From: Terriglobales bacterium
GTDB taxonomy: Bacteria; Acidobacteriota; Terriglobia; Bryobacterales; Bryobacteraceae
Direction of reading: 5' to 3'
DNA length: 49,016 nt
Assembly: GCA_021372245.1 (NCBI GenBank)
Contig: JAJFUV010000122.1
Coordinates: 1 to 49,016 of the forward strand
Shown: positions 24,010-33,340 of the stretch, one piece after another
How positions within the stretch are numbered: the stretch's first letter is position 1
Layout: each line of letters starts with the position of its first letter
Notes under the pieces: generated by a model
What the model was told of the DNA's origin: nothing
Databases searched by the model: none
The model's input: the letters and a program-made list of their open reading frames with translations, nothing else
Program-made: the position numbers and the translations under genes

Positions 24010-26150
24010 CTCTCACCGGCGCCGTGCAGGGCGTCGGGTTCCGGCCCTTCGTTTACCGGCTTGCCACCAGCTTGCGTCTTAATGGCTGGGTGCTCAATTC
24101 CAGCTCCGGCCTCACCGTGGAAGTGGAAGGCGAGCCGGCCATCCTCGACGAGTTTCTGGCCCGGCTGCATCGTGAAAAACCCGCGCCGTCGGTGATTCTC
24201 ACCAGCGAAAGTTCACGCCTGGCGCCGGTGGGCTTCGATCGCTTTGAAATCAGAACCAGCAACGACGCCGAGGAAAAGACCGTCGCCATATTGCCGGACC
24301 TGGCGACCTGCGGCGACTGCCTGCGAGAGCTTTTCGACCCGGCGAACAGGCGTTACCACTATCCCTTCACAAACTGCACGAACTGCGGGCCACGCTACAG
24401 CATCGTCGAAAACGTACCCTACGACCGTCCGCGCACGACGATGAAGATTTTCACGCTGTGTCCGGCGTGCCGGCACGAATACGAGGATCCTCGCGACCGC
24501 AGGTTCCACGCCCAGCCCAACGCTTGCCCGGTGTGCGGGCCGCGGTTATCGATGCCGATCGAGAAAGCTGCCCGCGCGCTGCTCGACGGCCGTATCCTGG
24601 CACTCAAGGGCATTGGCGGATTCCAACTGCTGGTGGACGCGCGTAATGAAGATGCCGTGGTGCGTTTGCGCCATCTCAAGGCCCGCGAGGAGAAGCCCTT
24701 CGCGCTGATGATGCCTTCGCTCGAAATGGCGAGGAAGTACTGCATGGTCTCGGAGGCGGAACGCGCGTTGCTCGAGTCGCCCGCCGCGCCCATCGTCCTG
24801 CTGACACCGAGCGGCGAGCCGGGCATCGCGCCCAGCGTGGCCAAGAGTTCGCCTTACATCGGCGTGATGCTGCCGTACTCCCCGCTGCATCACCTGCTGA
24901 TGCGGGAGGCGGCCATCCCGCTGGTGGCCACCAGCGGCAATCGCAGCGATGAGCCCATCGCGATCGACAACGAGGAAGCGCGGAGGCGGCTGGATGGCAT
25001 CGCGGATGTGTTCCTGATGCACGACCGTCCTATCGCCCGCCCCTGCGACGATTCCGTGGTGCGCTTGGCGCGCGGCCGGGAGATGGTGTTGCGGCGCGCG
25101 CGCGGTTACGCGCCCATGCCGGTTCGTGTTGGGCGGACGCTCGATCCGGTGCTGGCCGTGGGCGCCCATTTGAAGAACGCGGTAGCCATCGCCATCTCGC
25201 ACCAGGTGTACGTCAGCCAGCACATCGGGGACCTGGACACGGTGGAAGCCCGCGAAACGTTCGAACGGGCCATCCATGACCTCTGCCGCCTCTACCGGTT
25301 CGAGCCGCGCGTAATTGCCTGCGACATGCACCCGGACTACGCGTCGAGCCAATGGGCGCGCGCGAGCGGACTGCCGGTGGTGGAGATACAGCACCACGAA
25401 GCGCACGCCGCGTCCTGCGCGGCCGAAAACGACGTCCGCGGCGAGTACCTCGGCGTGAGCTGGGACGGCACAGGCTATGGGCGTGACGCCACCATCTGGG
25501 GCGGCGAATTCTTCGCCGCCAGGAACGGCGTCTTCGACCGTATCGCGCACCTGCGCACGTTCAAGTTGCCAGGCGGAGAAGCGGCGGTGAAGGAAGGCTG
25601 GCGCTCGGCGGCCAGTCTGCTTTACGAGGTCGAGGGCGCAACCGCGATCGCCGATACTCCGGCCATCGCGCGCATGTTGGAGCGCGGCGTGAACGCACCG
25701 GTGACCAGCAGCGTGGGCCGCCTGTTCGACGCCGTGGCCGCGCTGAGCGGCGTGGCGAGGGAGAGCCGCTTTGAAGGGCAGGCCGCCATGCTGCTCGAAC
25801 GGGCCATTGGTTCAATCGAGACCCGCGAGGCGTATCCTCTCAAGGACGGCGACTGGGCGGAACTGATCAATGCCGTGCGCCGCGACGCGCGCGCAGGCGT
25901 CGAGCCGGGGTTGATCTCGGCGCGATTCCACAATGCGCTGGTGGTGTGGATCGTCGAGACCGCCGCGGCCAGCGGCATCCGGCAGGTGGTACTGAGCGGA
26001 GGCTGCTTCCAGAACCGTTACCTGATGGAGCACGCCGTGGCGCTGCTTGAAGCGCGCGGCCATGTGGTGTTTACGCACCAGCGCGTGTCGCCCAACGATG
26101 GCGGCATCGCCTTGGGACAGGCAGTGTTGGCGTCTTCAACGTCCGGCTAA
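23991..26150 (+). CDS. hypF: Carbamoyltransferase HypF
   Basis: 719 residues with the complete HypF domain order. An acylphosphatase domain (residues 1-90, GAVQGVGFRPFVYRLA) is followed by two zinc fingers made of four CxxC pairs (about 106-185), a YrdC-like domain (about 195-380) and a Kae1-like domain with QHHEAHAAS and SWDGTGYG, ending in VVLSGGCFQNRYLME. It makes thiocyanate-type cyano ligand precursors for the NiFe site by transferring carbamoyl to HypE. ATG 23991 lies inside the protease gene with GGAAG upstream, so the two are translationally linked. The 3' end overlaps the convergent peptidase gene by 15 bases. Confidence 0.96.
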   Translation: MQRLRVTLTGAVQGVGFRPFVYRLATSLRLNGWVLNSSSGLTVEVEGEPAILDEFLARLHREKPAPSVILTSESSRLAPVGFDRFEIRTSNDAEEKTVAILPDLATCGDCLRELFDPANRRYHYPFTNCTNCGPRYSIVENVPYDRPRTTMKIFTLCPACRHEYEDPRDRRFHAQPNACPVCGPRLSMPIEKAARALLDGRILALKGIGGFQLLVDARNEDAVVRLRHLKAREEKPFALMMPSLEMARKYCMVSEAERALLESPAAPIVLLTPSGEPGIAPSVAKSSPYIGVMLPYSPLHHLLMREAAIPLVATSGNRSDEPIAIDNEEARRRLDGIADVFLMHDRPIARPCDDSVVRLARGREMVLRRARGYAPMPVRVGRTLDPVLAVGAHLKNAVAIAISHQVYVSQHIGDLDTVEARETFERAIHDLCRLYRFEPRVIACDMHPDYASSQWARASGLPVVEIQHHEAHAASCAAENDVRGEYLGVSWDGTGYGRDATIWGGEFFAARNGVFDRIAHLRTFKLPGGEAAVKEGWRSAASLLYEVEGATAIADTPAIARMLERGVNAPVTSSVGRLFDAVAALSGVARESRFEGQAAMLLERAIGSIETREAYPLKDGDWAELINAVRRDARAGVEPGLISARFHNALVVWIVETAAASGIRQVVLSGGCFQNRYLMEHAVALLEARGHVVFTHQRVSPNDGGIALGQAVLASSTSG

Positions 26151-28247
26151 ACTGAGCAGGAACGCGTATTCGAAGGCGGAATCGCGCCAGCGCTCATAGC
26201 GGGCGGAGGCGCCTCCGTGGCCCGCCGACATCTTCGTCTTCAGCAGCAGCAAATTCCCGTCCGTCTTGGTGGAGCGTAGCTTGGCCACCCACTTGGCGGG
26301 CTCCCAGTACTGCACCTGGGAATCGTGCAGGCCGGTGGTGACAAGCAAATTCGGGTATTTCTGCGCCTTCACCTGGTCGTAGGGCGAGTAAGACAGGATG
26401 TAGTCGTAGTACGGCTTGTCGTTGGGATTGCCCCATTCATCGTATTCGCCGGTAGTGAGCGGGATGCTGTCGTCGAGCATGGTGGTCACCACGTCGACAA
26501 ACGGCACGTTGGCGATCACGCCCTTGAACAGTTGCGGGCGGATGTTGACGATGGCGCCCATCAATAGGCCGCCTGCACTGCCACCCTTGGCGAACACCAA
26601 ATCTGGCGAGGCGTACTTCTGCTTCACAAGATGCTCCGCCGCCGCAATGAAATCGGTGAAGGTGTGCATCTTGGTCAACTGCCGGCCGTCTTCGTACCAC
26701 CGCCGCCCCATCTCCTGCCCGCCGCGAATGTGAGCGATCGCATAGACGAAGCCGCGGTCCAGCAAGCTGATAACGAAGGGATTGAACTCGGCGTCCATGC
26801 TGATGCCGTAGGAGCCGTAACCGTAAACCAGCAGCGGACTCGTGCCATCCTTCTTGAACCCCTTGCGGTACACCAGCGAAATCGGAATGCGCTGTCCGTC
26901 GGACGCCGTGGCCCACTCGCGCTCGGTGACGTAGTTGGCGGAGTCGAAGCCGCCGCGCACCTCTTCGCGCTTGAGCAGCGTCTTCTCCCGCGTTTTCATG
27001 TTGTAGTCGAAAACCGACAGCGGCGTGGTGAGTGAAGAGTAACGGTAGCGGAACAGCGGCGTATCGAATTCGGGATTCTCGGCGGCGAAGACGGCGTAGG
27101 CGGGTTCGCCGAAGTCGATGTAGTGCTCTCCGGTGCCGGACCATGGCCGGACGCGGAGATGGATGAGCGCGTTGGAACGCTCTTCGACAATCAGGAAATC
27201 GCGGAAGATTTCGATGTCGCCAAGCAGCACATCGTCGCGATGGCCGATCACTTCCTGCCAGTTCGCAAGGCCCGGGTTCGCGACCGGCGCTTTCATCAGA
27301 CGGAAGTTCTTCGCATGGTCGTTCGTCCGGATGTAGAAATGATCCTCGAAATGTTCCACCGAGTACTCGTGACCCCTTCGCCGCGGTTCGATGACCTTAA
27401 ACTCGCCGGTGGGCGTGGAGGCGTCCAGGTAAAGGTACTCGCTCGCCAGCGTTTGGTACGAGGCGATCATGATGTACTTTTTCGACTTGGTCTTGAAGAT
27501 CTGGCAGGAGTACGTTTCGTCCGTCTCCTCAAAGACCAGCACGTCGGCGGACGCATCGGTACCCAGCACGTGCCGGTACACCTGGTAGGCGCGCAGCGTG
27601 GTGGGATGCTGCTTCGCGTAGAACAGCGTCTTGTTATCGTTGGCCCACGCGGCGTTCTCGGTGACGTCGGGAATGCTGTCTTGCAGTGGGTCTCCCGTCG
27701 AGAGGTTCTTGAATCGTATGGTGTAAAACCGGCGGCCGACGGTATCTACAGGATAGGCGACGATGTCGCTGTTCGACGAAATCACCGGCCGTTGCACGGA
27801 GCAGAACTTGTGGCCCTCGGCTTCCTTGTTGGCGTCGACCACGATCTGCTCGGGGGCATCGAGGGAACCCTTCTTGCGGCAGTAGATCGGATAGTCTTTC
27901 CCCTCCTCGGTACGCGTGTAGTAATAAAAACCGTCGCGCCGGAACGGGACCGACATGTCGGTCTGCTTGATGCGCTTCTTGAACTCAGCGTAGATCTTCT
28001 CTTGGACGCTCTTAGCGCCGGCCATCATGGCCTCTGTGTAAGAGTTTTCGGCCTTCAGGTACGCGATTACTTCGGGGTTGTTGCGGTCCCGGAGCCAGAA
28101 GTAGTTGTCAATGCGCGCGTTGCCGTGCCTTTCGAGTTTCTGCGGTACAACCTTAGCGACGGGTGGTTTCATGTTCGTGCCCTTATCTTGGTCGGAACAG
28201 GTGGCCAGGCCTGCTGCCACTGTAAGAAGAACAGCGAACCGTATCAA
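26136..28247 (-). CDS. Prolyl oligopeptidase family (S9A) lipoprotein
   Basis: 703 residues from TTG 28247, preceded by GGAGG at 8 bases; the frame extends to 28295 without a better start. The N-terminus MIRFAVLLTVAAGLATC looks like a lipoprotein signal with cysteine 17, although Thr before the Cys is unusual. A seven-bladed propeller domain (to about 430) precedes the alpha/beta hydrolase domain, with Ser557 (KGGSAGGLL), Asp642 (GLHDSQVQYW) and His677 (SAGHGGASARY); the spacing matches prolyl oligopeptidase. The EWGNP segment and the WLRD region resemble oligopeptidase B. It cuts short peptides, probably in the periplasm. Gene ends overlap hypF. Confidence 0.9.
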   Translation of the reverse strand: MIRFAVLLTVAAGLATCSDQDKGTNMKPPVAKVVPQKLERHGNARIDNYFWLRDRNNPEVIAYLKAENSYTEAMMAGAKSVQEKIYAEFKKRIKQTDMSVPFRRDGFYYYTRTEEGKDYPIYCRKKGSLDAPEQIVVDANKEAEGHKFCSVQRPVISSNSDIVAYPVDTVGRRFYTIRFKNLSTGDPLQDSIPDVTENAAWANDNKTLFYAKQHPTTLRAYQVYRHVLGTDASADVLVFEETDETYSCQIFKTKSKKYIMIASYQTLASEYLYLDASTPTGEFKVIEPRRRGHEYSVEHFEDHFYIRTNDHAKNFRLMKAPVANPGLANWQEVIGHRDDVLLGDIEIFRDFLIVEERSNALIHLRVRPWSGTGEHYIDFGEPAYAVFAAENPEFDTPLFRYRYSSLTTPLSVFDYNMKTREKTLLKREEVRGGFDSANYVTEREWATASDGQRIPISLVYRKGFKKDGTSPLLVYGYGSYGISMDAEFNPFVISLLDRGFVYAIAHIRGGQEMGRRWYEDGRQLTKMHTFTDFIAAAEHLVKQKYASPDLVFAKGGSAGGLLMGAIVNIRPQLFKGVIANVPFVDVVTTMLDDSIPLTTGEYDEWGNPNDKPYYDYILSYSPYDQVKAQKYPNLLVTTGLHDSQVQYWEPAKWVAKLRSTKTDGNLLLLKTKMSAGHGGASARYERWRDSAFEYAFLLSLAGR

Positions 28248-28288
28248 AAAGCGAACCTCCTGCTGGAAACGGCCCCACTGAATCTCAG

Positions 28289-28294
28289 TATACA
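28289..28294 (+). promoter_or_regulatory. Candidate -10 element before the first GH106 gene
   Basis: TATACA ends 9 bases before ATG 28304 and no Shine-Dalgarno sequence is present, so a leader of only a few bases is expected. It lies in the 56-base gap between the divergent S9 peptidase and GH106 genes; no good -35 is visible. Confidence 0.35.
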
Positions 28295-28303
28295 CTTGGT
28301 CGT

Positions 28304-30793
28304 ATGCGCAGACCGTTAGCTACGCTCTTACTAGCCTTGCCGGCCGCGATCGCCGCCGATCGGCCTTGGCAGCAGGTCGTCGCACCGCCTGTGGCGGAAG
28401 TGGCCAGGAATTTCGCCTCGCCACCGCCCGAATATGCCATGACCATGTGGTGGTTCTGGAACGGGCCGATGACCGAGGAGGCCATCGACCGCGACTTGCG
28501 CAACATGAAACGCCACGGCGTAAACGCGGTGCTCATCTGGCCCTATATCGGGCTGGAGATACAGTACCTGAGCCCGACCTGGTTCGAGCGCGTGCGTTAC
28601 GCCGTCGAAGCTGCGAAGCAACTGGGCATGCGTGTGTGGCTGGAAGACGAGGGCGGGTACCCGAGCGGCTTCGTGGGGGGCAAGGTAGGGCGCGAACGCC
28701 CACAACAGCGCATGCAGGTGCTGACACGGAAGCGCAACGAGAAGGGCGAGTGGGCCGTCACACCCGAGTACCGCTCCGGCCCCACGCGCTACGTGCACAA
28801 TCCAGGGTTCGCCAAGGATCACACCAATCCGCTTTACGACGCCCTCAATCCCGCCGCTACACGGGATTTCCTCGCCGACGTGCACGAACAGTACAAGCGA
28901 TACGTCGGCCGCGAATTCGGCAAGACCGTGCTGGGCGTTATGGGCGACGAACCTTCCTTCCCCGGAGTGCCTTACACGGAAGGCATCTACGAGGAGTTTG
29001 TGCGGATCAAGGGCTATGACCCGCGTCCGCACCTCGGTCAACTATTCGAAGCCAGTGGCGAAGAGGCGCTGCGTTTCCGTGCCGATTATTGGGATGTGTG
29101 GACCCGCCTGTACCGTGACAACTTCTTCGGTCTCCAAGCCGAATGGTGTGCACGCGAAGGACTGGAATCGCTCACGCACCTCTGCGGCGAAGAGAACATG
29201 CCGGAGCTGGTCAACCTGAACGGCGATTTCTTCCGCTGCTTTCGCAAGGTGCAGGTGCCGGGCGTGGATGCCATCTGGCGGCAGATCTGGTACGGCAAGA
29301 CGGCGGATTACCCGAAGCTGGCGTCTTCCGCGGCGCACCAATATGGGCGCCCGCGCGCTTTCAGCGAAGTGTTCGCCGTTTACGGCCGTGGAGTTTCGCT
29401 AGAGCAGGCCAAGTGGGTGATGGACCACCACTTGGTGCGCGGCGTGAACCTGCTGCAGATGATGGAGTATCTCTCTTCCACCGAGACTTACCGCACGTAC
29501 TTTCATCCGCCAGGCTGGCAGATATCGCCGGAGTGGTACAACTTCGCGTGGCTGGCGAATTACATGAACCGCATGAGTTATATGCTTTCGGTGGGGCGCC
29601 CCGCGGCTTCGATCGCCATCTACTACCCGACCACCAGCGGCTGGATGCGCGATTTCAAGCCGAACGAGACGGCCCTGCGCCTGGCGCGCGAACTCCTGGA
29701 CAGCCAGCGCGACTTCGATTTTCTGGATGACGACTCTCTGGCAACGCTCGTAAAGGTGGATCGCGGCGCGCTGGTGAACTTGAGCGGCCAGAGGTACCGG
29801 ACCGTGATCGTGCCCGCCGTTGCGGTGATGACGGAAGCTGCCCTGAATCGGCTGCGCGAGTTCGCCGAAAGCGGAGGCAAGGTAGTCTTTGAAGGGCATG
29901 CGCCGCGGCGCATCGCCGGCAGGACCTATCTGCAAGCGGTTGCGGGTCCGGCGTCGTACGCCTGGGCAGCGACGGGGAGTTACAAGGCCCACCTTCCCAA
30001 GCCCGATGTCGTCGTGGAAGACGCCGCAGTTCCGGATTTGAAGTGCCTGCACAGGCGCCTGGCCGACGGCGAGACATATTTTCTGTTCAACGAAGGCTCC
30101 AGCCAATTGGAGGTCACTCTCCGTCTCGAAGGCCAAGGTACTCCCGAAGTGTGGGACGCTTCGCCTGCGCGGCGAACTACGCCCGCCGGGTGGGTGCGCG
30201 AAGGCGACTACGCGCGCGTGCCGCTCATTTTCGAGCCCTTCGAAACGAAGCTCGTTGTCCTGACGCCTGCCGGAGGTGCGCCGGCAGTTCCCCGCTTGAG
30301 ACCGTCGCAAAATCAACTCGCGATCGACGGAAACTGGAACATCCAGGTCGGCGGGCGCGTTTTCCACGGCGCGCTGAAATCCTGGTCCGAGTTTGGCATG
30401 CCTTCGTACGTGGGAGGTTCGCGCTACCGCATCAACTTCAATCTGCCGCAAAGCTGGCATGAAAAGCGCGATCGCATCTGGCTGGATCTCGGAAAGTTGA
30501 ATTACTCGGCGCGCGTTCAAATCAATGGCAATTCGCTTGGCACGCGTGCCTGGGGGCCGTTCCGCTTCCCCGCGGGCAAGCTGCTGCGGGCGGGCGAGAA
30601 CGAATTGGAGGTGGAGGTCTACAACACGCCCGCGCCCGAACTTGCAGGCGATCCGGCACGCCTGAAGGAGATCGAGTCCAAGGGCTGGCTGAAGAACTCC
30701 TACATCCGCATCTACCAGAAGTTCGATCAGGAGATGACCACGTCCGGCCTGCTTGGTCCGGTGCGACTGGTCGAATGCGAGGCCGTGGAATGA
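28304..30793 (+). CDS. GH106-type glycoside hydrolase, exported
   Basis: 829 residues with a signal peptide (MRRPLATLLLALPAAIAAD). The start of the mature protein, FASPPPEYAMTMWWFWNGPMTEEAIDRDL, is the diagnostic opening of GH106-type proteins, followed by a TIM barrel with WLEDEGGYPSGFVGG, GVMGDEPSFPG, THLCGEENM and FSEVFAVYGRG. A flavodoxin-like segment (about 420-540) and a C-terminal galactose-binding beta sandwich (WLDLGKLNYSARVQINGN) complete it. Characterised GH106 enzymes are alpha-L-rhamnosidases, so rhamnose release is the best guess; the catalytic glutamates cannot be assigned from sequence alone. The stop overlaps the next gene (ATGA). Confidence 0.8.
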   Translation: MRRPLATLLLALPAAIAADRPWQQVVAPPVAEVARNFASPPPEYAMTMWWFWNGPMTEEAIDRDLRNMKRHGVNAVLIWPYIGLEIQYLSPTWFERVRYAVEAAKQLGMRVWLEDEGGYPSGFVGGKVGRERPQQRMQVLTRKRNEKGEWAVTPEYRSGPTRYVHNPGFAKDHTNPLYDALNPAATRDFLADVHEQYKRYVGREFGKTVLGVMGDEPSFPGVPYTEGIYEEFVRIKGYDPRPHLGQLFEASGEEALRFRADYWDVWTRLYRDNFFGLQAEWCAREGLESLTHLCGEENMPELVNLNGDFFRCFRKVQVPGVDAIWRQIWYGKTADYPKLASSAAHQYGRPRAFSEVFAVYGRGVSLEQAKWVMDHHLVRGVNLLQMMEYLSSTETYRTYFHPPGWQISPEWYNFAWLANYMNRMSYMLSVGRPAASIAIYYPTTSGWMRDFKPNETALRLARELLDSQRDFDFLDDDSLATLVKVDRGALVNLSGQRYRTVIVPAVAVMTEAALNRLREFAESGGKVVFEGHAPRRIAGRTYLQAVAGPASYAWAATGSYKAHLPKPDVVVEDAAVPDLKCLHRRLADGETYFLFNEGSSQLEVTLRLEGQGTPEVWDASPARRTTPAGWVREGDYARVPLIFEPFETKLVVLTPAGGAPAVPRLRPSQNQLAIDGNWNIQVGGRVFHGALKSWSEFGMPSYVGGSRYRINFNLPQSWHEKRDRIWLDLGKLNYSARVQINGNSLGTRAWGPFRFPAGKLLRAGENELEVEVYNTPAPELAGDPARLKEIESKGWLKNSYIRIYQKFDQEMTTSGLLGPVRLVECEAVE

Positions 30794-33318
30794 AGACAAC
30801 TATTGCGTTTATCTTTGCGGCTGCATTGGCGCAGGGCGCCGGGCTCCGCGACAATTTCGCAAATCCGCCAGCGGAGACCGGCCCGAGCATGTACTGGATC
30901 TGGCTCGGCCCGGCAGTGACCCGAGAAGGCGTGGACCGGGATTTGAACAACATGCGCAAGGCGCACATCAGCGGTGCTGTGCTGCTGCCGGTCTATCCGC
31001 TCTCCGAGGACGACCCGGCTCGCGGCATCCGCAACCTGCCCTTCCTCTCGCCGGAATTCAACGACATCCTTCACTACACCGCGACGCAGATGAAGCGCGC
31101 CGGCATGGCGTTCGACGTGACTATCGGCACCGGCTGGCCTTACGGCGGCCCGTGGGTCACGCCGGAACTGGGCGCGCGCATGCTGCGCTTGCGCAAGGCC
31201 GGCGACGCGCTCCAACCGGGCGACGAGGTGGTGGCGGACACCGCCGCCGGGCGCATCGTCTCCGCGCCTACACGCATGATGGTCAAGCGCGCCTCAATCG
31301 GCGATGAAGGCCTGGTCCTGGACCATTACAACCCGCGCGCGCTCCGCGTCCATCTGGACGCGGCCGGCGAGAAGCTTTGGGATGCCGTACGGGGGACCGG
31401 CTTCCGGTCGTTCTGGTGCGACAGCCTGGAGGTTTTCCAGGCAAACTGGACGCCTGCATTTCTCGACGAATTCCAGCGCCTGCGCGGCTACGATCTGAAG
31501 CCCCATCTCAATCTGCTTTTCGGCGACGCCACGCCCGAAGCCGCCGAGATCCGCCACGACTTCTGGCAGACGCTATCCGAACTGGGAGCGGAGAACTTCC
31601 TGAAACCGCTGCAGCAATGGTGCCACGCCAAAGGCGTGCAGGCACAAGTGGAGCCTTACGGCCAGCCCCCGGTGTCCCTAGGAGGCTTCCGCTATGTCGA
31701 TCTTCCCGTGGGGGAGCACTACGAATGGCGGATGTTCAACGCCTCCAGGTGGGCTTCGAGCGGCGGGCATCTCTTTGGCAAAAACGTGATCGGCGCGGAG
31801 GCCTGGACCTGGACCGGCATCCCGAACCGCTTCGGCGACACCATCGAGCAGTTGAAACTCGCCTCGGACATGCACTTCGTGAGCGGTATCAATTCGCTGA
31901 TGGGGATCAGCTACGTCTACACGCCGGGATCCGCCGATCTGCCCGGGTGGGCTCCCTATTGGGGGCCGCTGATCAACCACACACAAACCTGGTGGCCGTA
32001 TTTCCCGTACTTCAGCCGCTACGTGCAGCGGGTGAGCTGGATCCTGCGGCAGGGACGCCCGGTGTCCGATGTGGCGCTTTATCTTCCGGCAGATGACGTG
32101 TGGGCGGCGACTCCGGCTTCCAGTGCACTTAACTTGTATTTCGGAGTAAAAGAGCGGCTGCACGGAGGCCGCGCCCCGGAGTTCGGCCTGAAGAACGCCA
32201 TGGTAGGCGACACCCCAGTGATCTCTACCGTCATCAACAACGGCTACAGCTTCGATGCCATCGACAGTGCCACGCTGCCGCATGCGCGCATCGAAGCGGG
32301 CCGGCTGAAGATGGGCTTGGGCGACTACCGCGTCGTAGTGCTCCCCCACCTCGAAGGAATGCCGCTGGCGGATCTTCGCAAGCTCGCCGCGTTCGTGAAA
32401 CAGGGTGGATATGTCGTCGCGACTAAGCGCCTGCCGCGTCTGGCCTACGGCTGGAAGACTCACAAGGAAGACACGGCCGAACTCCAGCGCCTGGCGAAGA
32501 GCATGTTCGATGGCCGGCGCGCCATCCTGGTTAGCGACGAGCGCGAAGCCTTCCGGCAGGCGCTGCTGCGCTGCCTTGCTCCGGACGTGCAGTTGGAGGT
32601 CCCAGACCACGATGTCGCCTTTGTCCACCGGAACCTGCCTGGAGAGGACTACTATTTCGTTGCGAACCTGGGTCCTCACGGCAAGACCCTGCGGACCAGG
32701 TTTCGCGCACCGGGCCGGCGTATCGAGTTGTGGGACCCGATGACGGGGGAAACCGGGCTCGCATGGGACGGCACCCTGCGGCTGGATCCATTCGGCTCCG
32801 CCATCGTTCGAGTGTCGAACGGCCTCCCCTTGCCCCATCGTTCGGTTCAAAGGGAGCGCCAGTCCATTGTGCTGGAGGCAGATCGTTGGAAAGTGAGTTT
32901 CCCAGAATCCGCCGCGCAAGGGCTCGGTGACTGGACAAGTTCCGCCGCCACGCGCTTTTTCTCGGGCTCCGCCACCTACACGGTGGAGGCCGACCTGAAA
33001 CCGGGTTCGCGCGTGATGTTGGATCTTGGCGAGGTGCGCGAAATCGCCGAAGTGAAGGTGAACGGAGCACCGGCCGGCGTCGCGTGGAAGCACCCCTATC
33101 GCGTCGACGTTTCAAAGCAGGTGCGGGAGGGGCGGAACCTCCTGGAGATCAAGGTTACCAATCTGTGGATCAACGCCCTGCTTGGCATGACGGAACCGGA
33201 CTACAGCAGATTGTACGCACGCTTCGGCGCGCGTTTCCCTGCCCCGGCGGAATGGAAACAATTCAAGCCGTACCCTTCGGGGCTCCTCGGTCCGGTCGTG
33301 GTGACGATTGAACGATAA
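30790..33318 (+). CDS. Second GH106-type glycoside hydrolase, exported
   Basis: 842 residues from ATG 30790, overlapping the preceding stop. Signal peptide MKTTIAFIFAAALAQGAG. Family segments: FANPPAETGPSMYWIWLGPAV, DLNNMRKAHISGAVLLPVYPL, DVTIGTGWPYGGPWVTPE, WCDSLEVFQANWTPAFLDEF, GAEAWTWTG, and a C-terminal beta sandwich ending VTNLWINALLGM. It is a diverged tandem paralogue of the upstream gene: the overall architecture is the same but local identity looks low, so this is an old duplication or two subfamilies. Predicted to act on alpha-L-rhamnosides or a related sugar outside the cytoplasm. Confidence 0.82.
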   Translation: MKTTIAFIFAAALAQGAGLRDNFANPPAETGPSMYWIWLGPAVTREGVDRDLNNMRKAHISGAVLLPVYPLSEDDPARGIRNLPFLSPEFNDILHYTATQMKRAGMAFDVTIGTGWPYGGPWVTPELGARMLRLRKAGDALQPGDEVVADTAAGRIVSAPTRMMVKRASIGDEGLVLDHYNPRALRVHLDAAGEKLWDAVRGTGFRSFWCDSLEVFQANWTPAFLDEFQRLRGYDLKPHLNLLFGDATPEAAEIRHDFWQTLSELGAENFLKPLQQWCHAKGVQAQVEPYGQPPVSLGGFRYVDLPVGEHYEWRMFNASRWASSGGHLFGKNVIGAEAWTWTGIPNRFGDTIEQLKLASDMHFVSGINSLMGISYVYTPGSADLPGWAPYWGPLINHTQTWWPYFPYFSRYVQRVSWILRQGRPVSDVALYLPADDVWAATPASSALNLYFGVKERLHGGRAPEFGLKNAMVGDTPVISTVINNGYSFDAIDSATLPHARIEAGRLKMGLGDYRVVVLPHLEGMPLADLRKLAAFVKQGGYVVATKRLPRLAYGWKTHKEDTAELQRLAKSMFDGRRAILVSDEREAFRQALLRCLAPDVQLEVPDHDVAFVHRNLPGEDYYFVANLGPHGKTLRTRFRAPGRRIELWDPMTGETGLAWDGTLRLDPFGSAIVRVSNGLPLPHRSVQRERQSIVLEADRWKVSFPESAAQGLGDWTSSAATRFFSGSATYTVEADLKPGSRVMLDLGEVREIAEVKVNGAPAGVAWKHPYRVDVSKQVREGRNLLEIKVTNLWINALLGMTEPDYSRLYARFGARFPAPAEWKQFKPYPSGLLGPVVVTIER

Positions 33319-33340
33319 TGAATACTGCGGAGACAAACCG

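Noticed and set aside
27123..28319. Plus-strand open frame of about 398 codons opposite the S9 peptidase
   Set aside because: No family motif, repeated V-R-D-H runs, and complete overlap with a peptidase having an intact catalytic triad.
29399..30799. Minus-strand open frames opposite the GH106 genes (also 31678-33093)
   Set aside because: They mirror conserved GH106 codons and show no ribosome site, signal peptide or domain.
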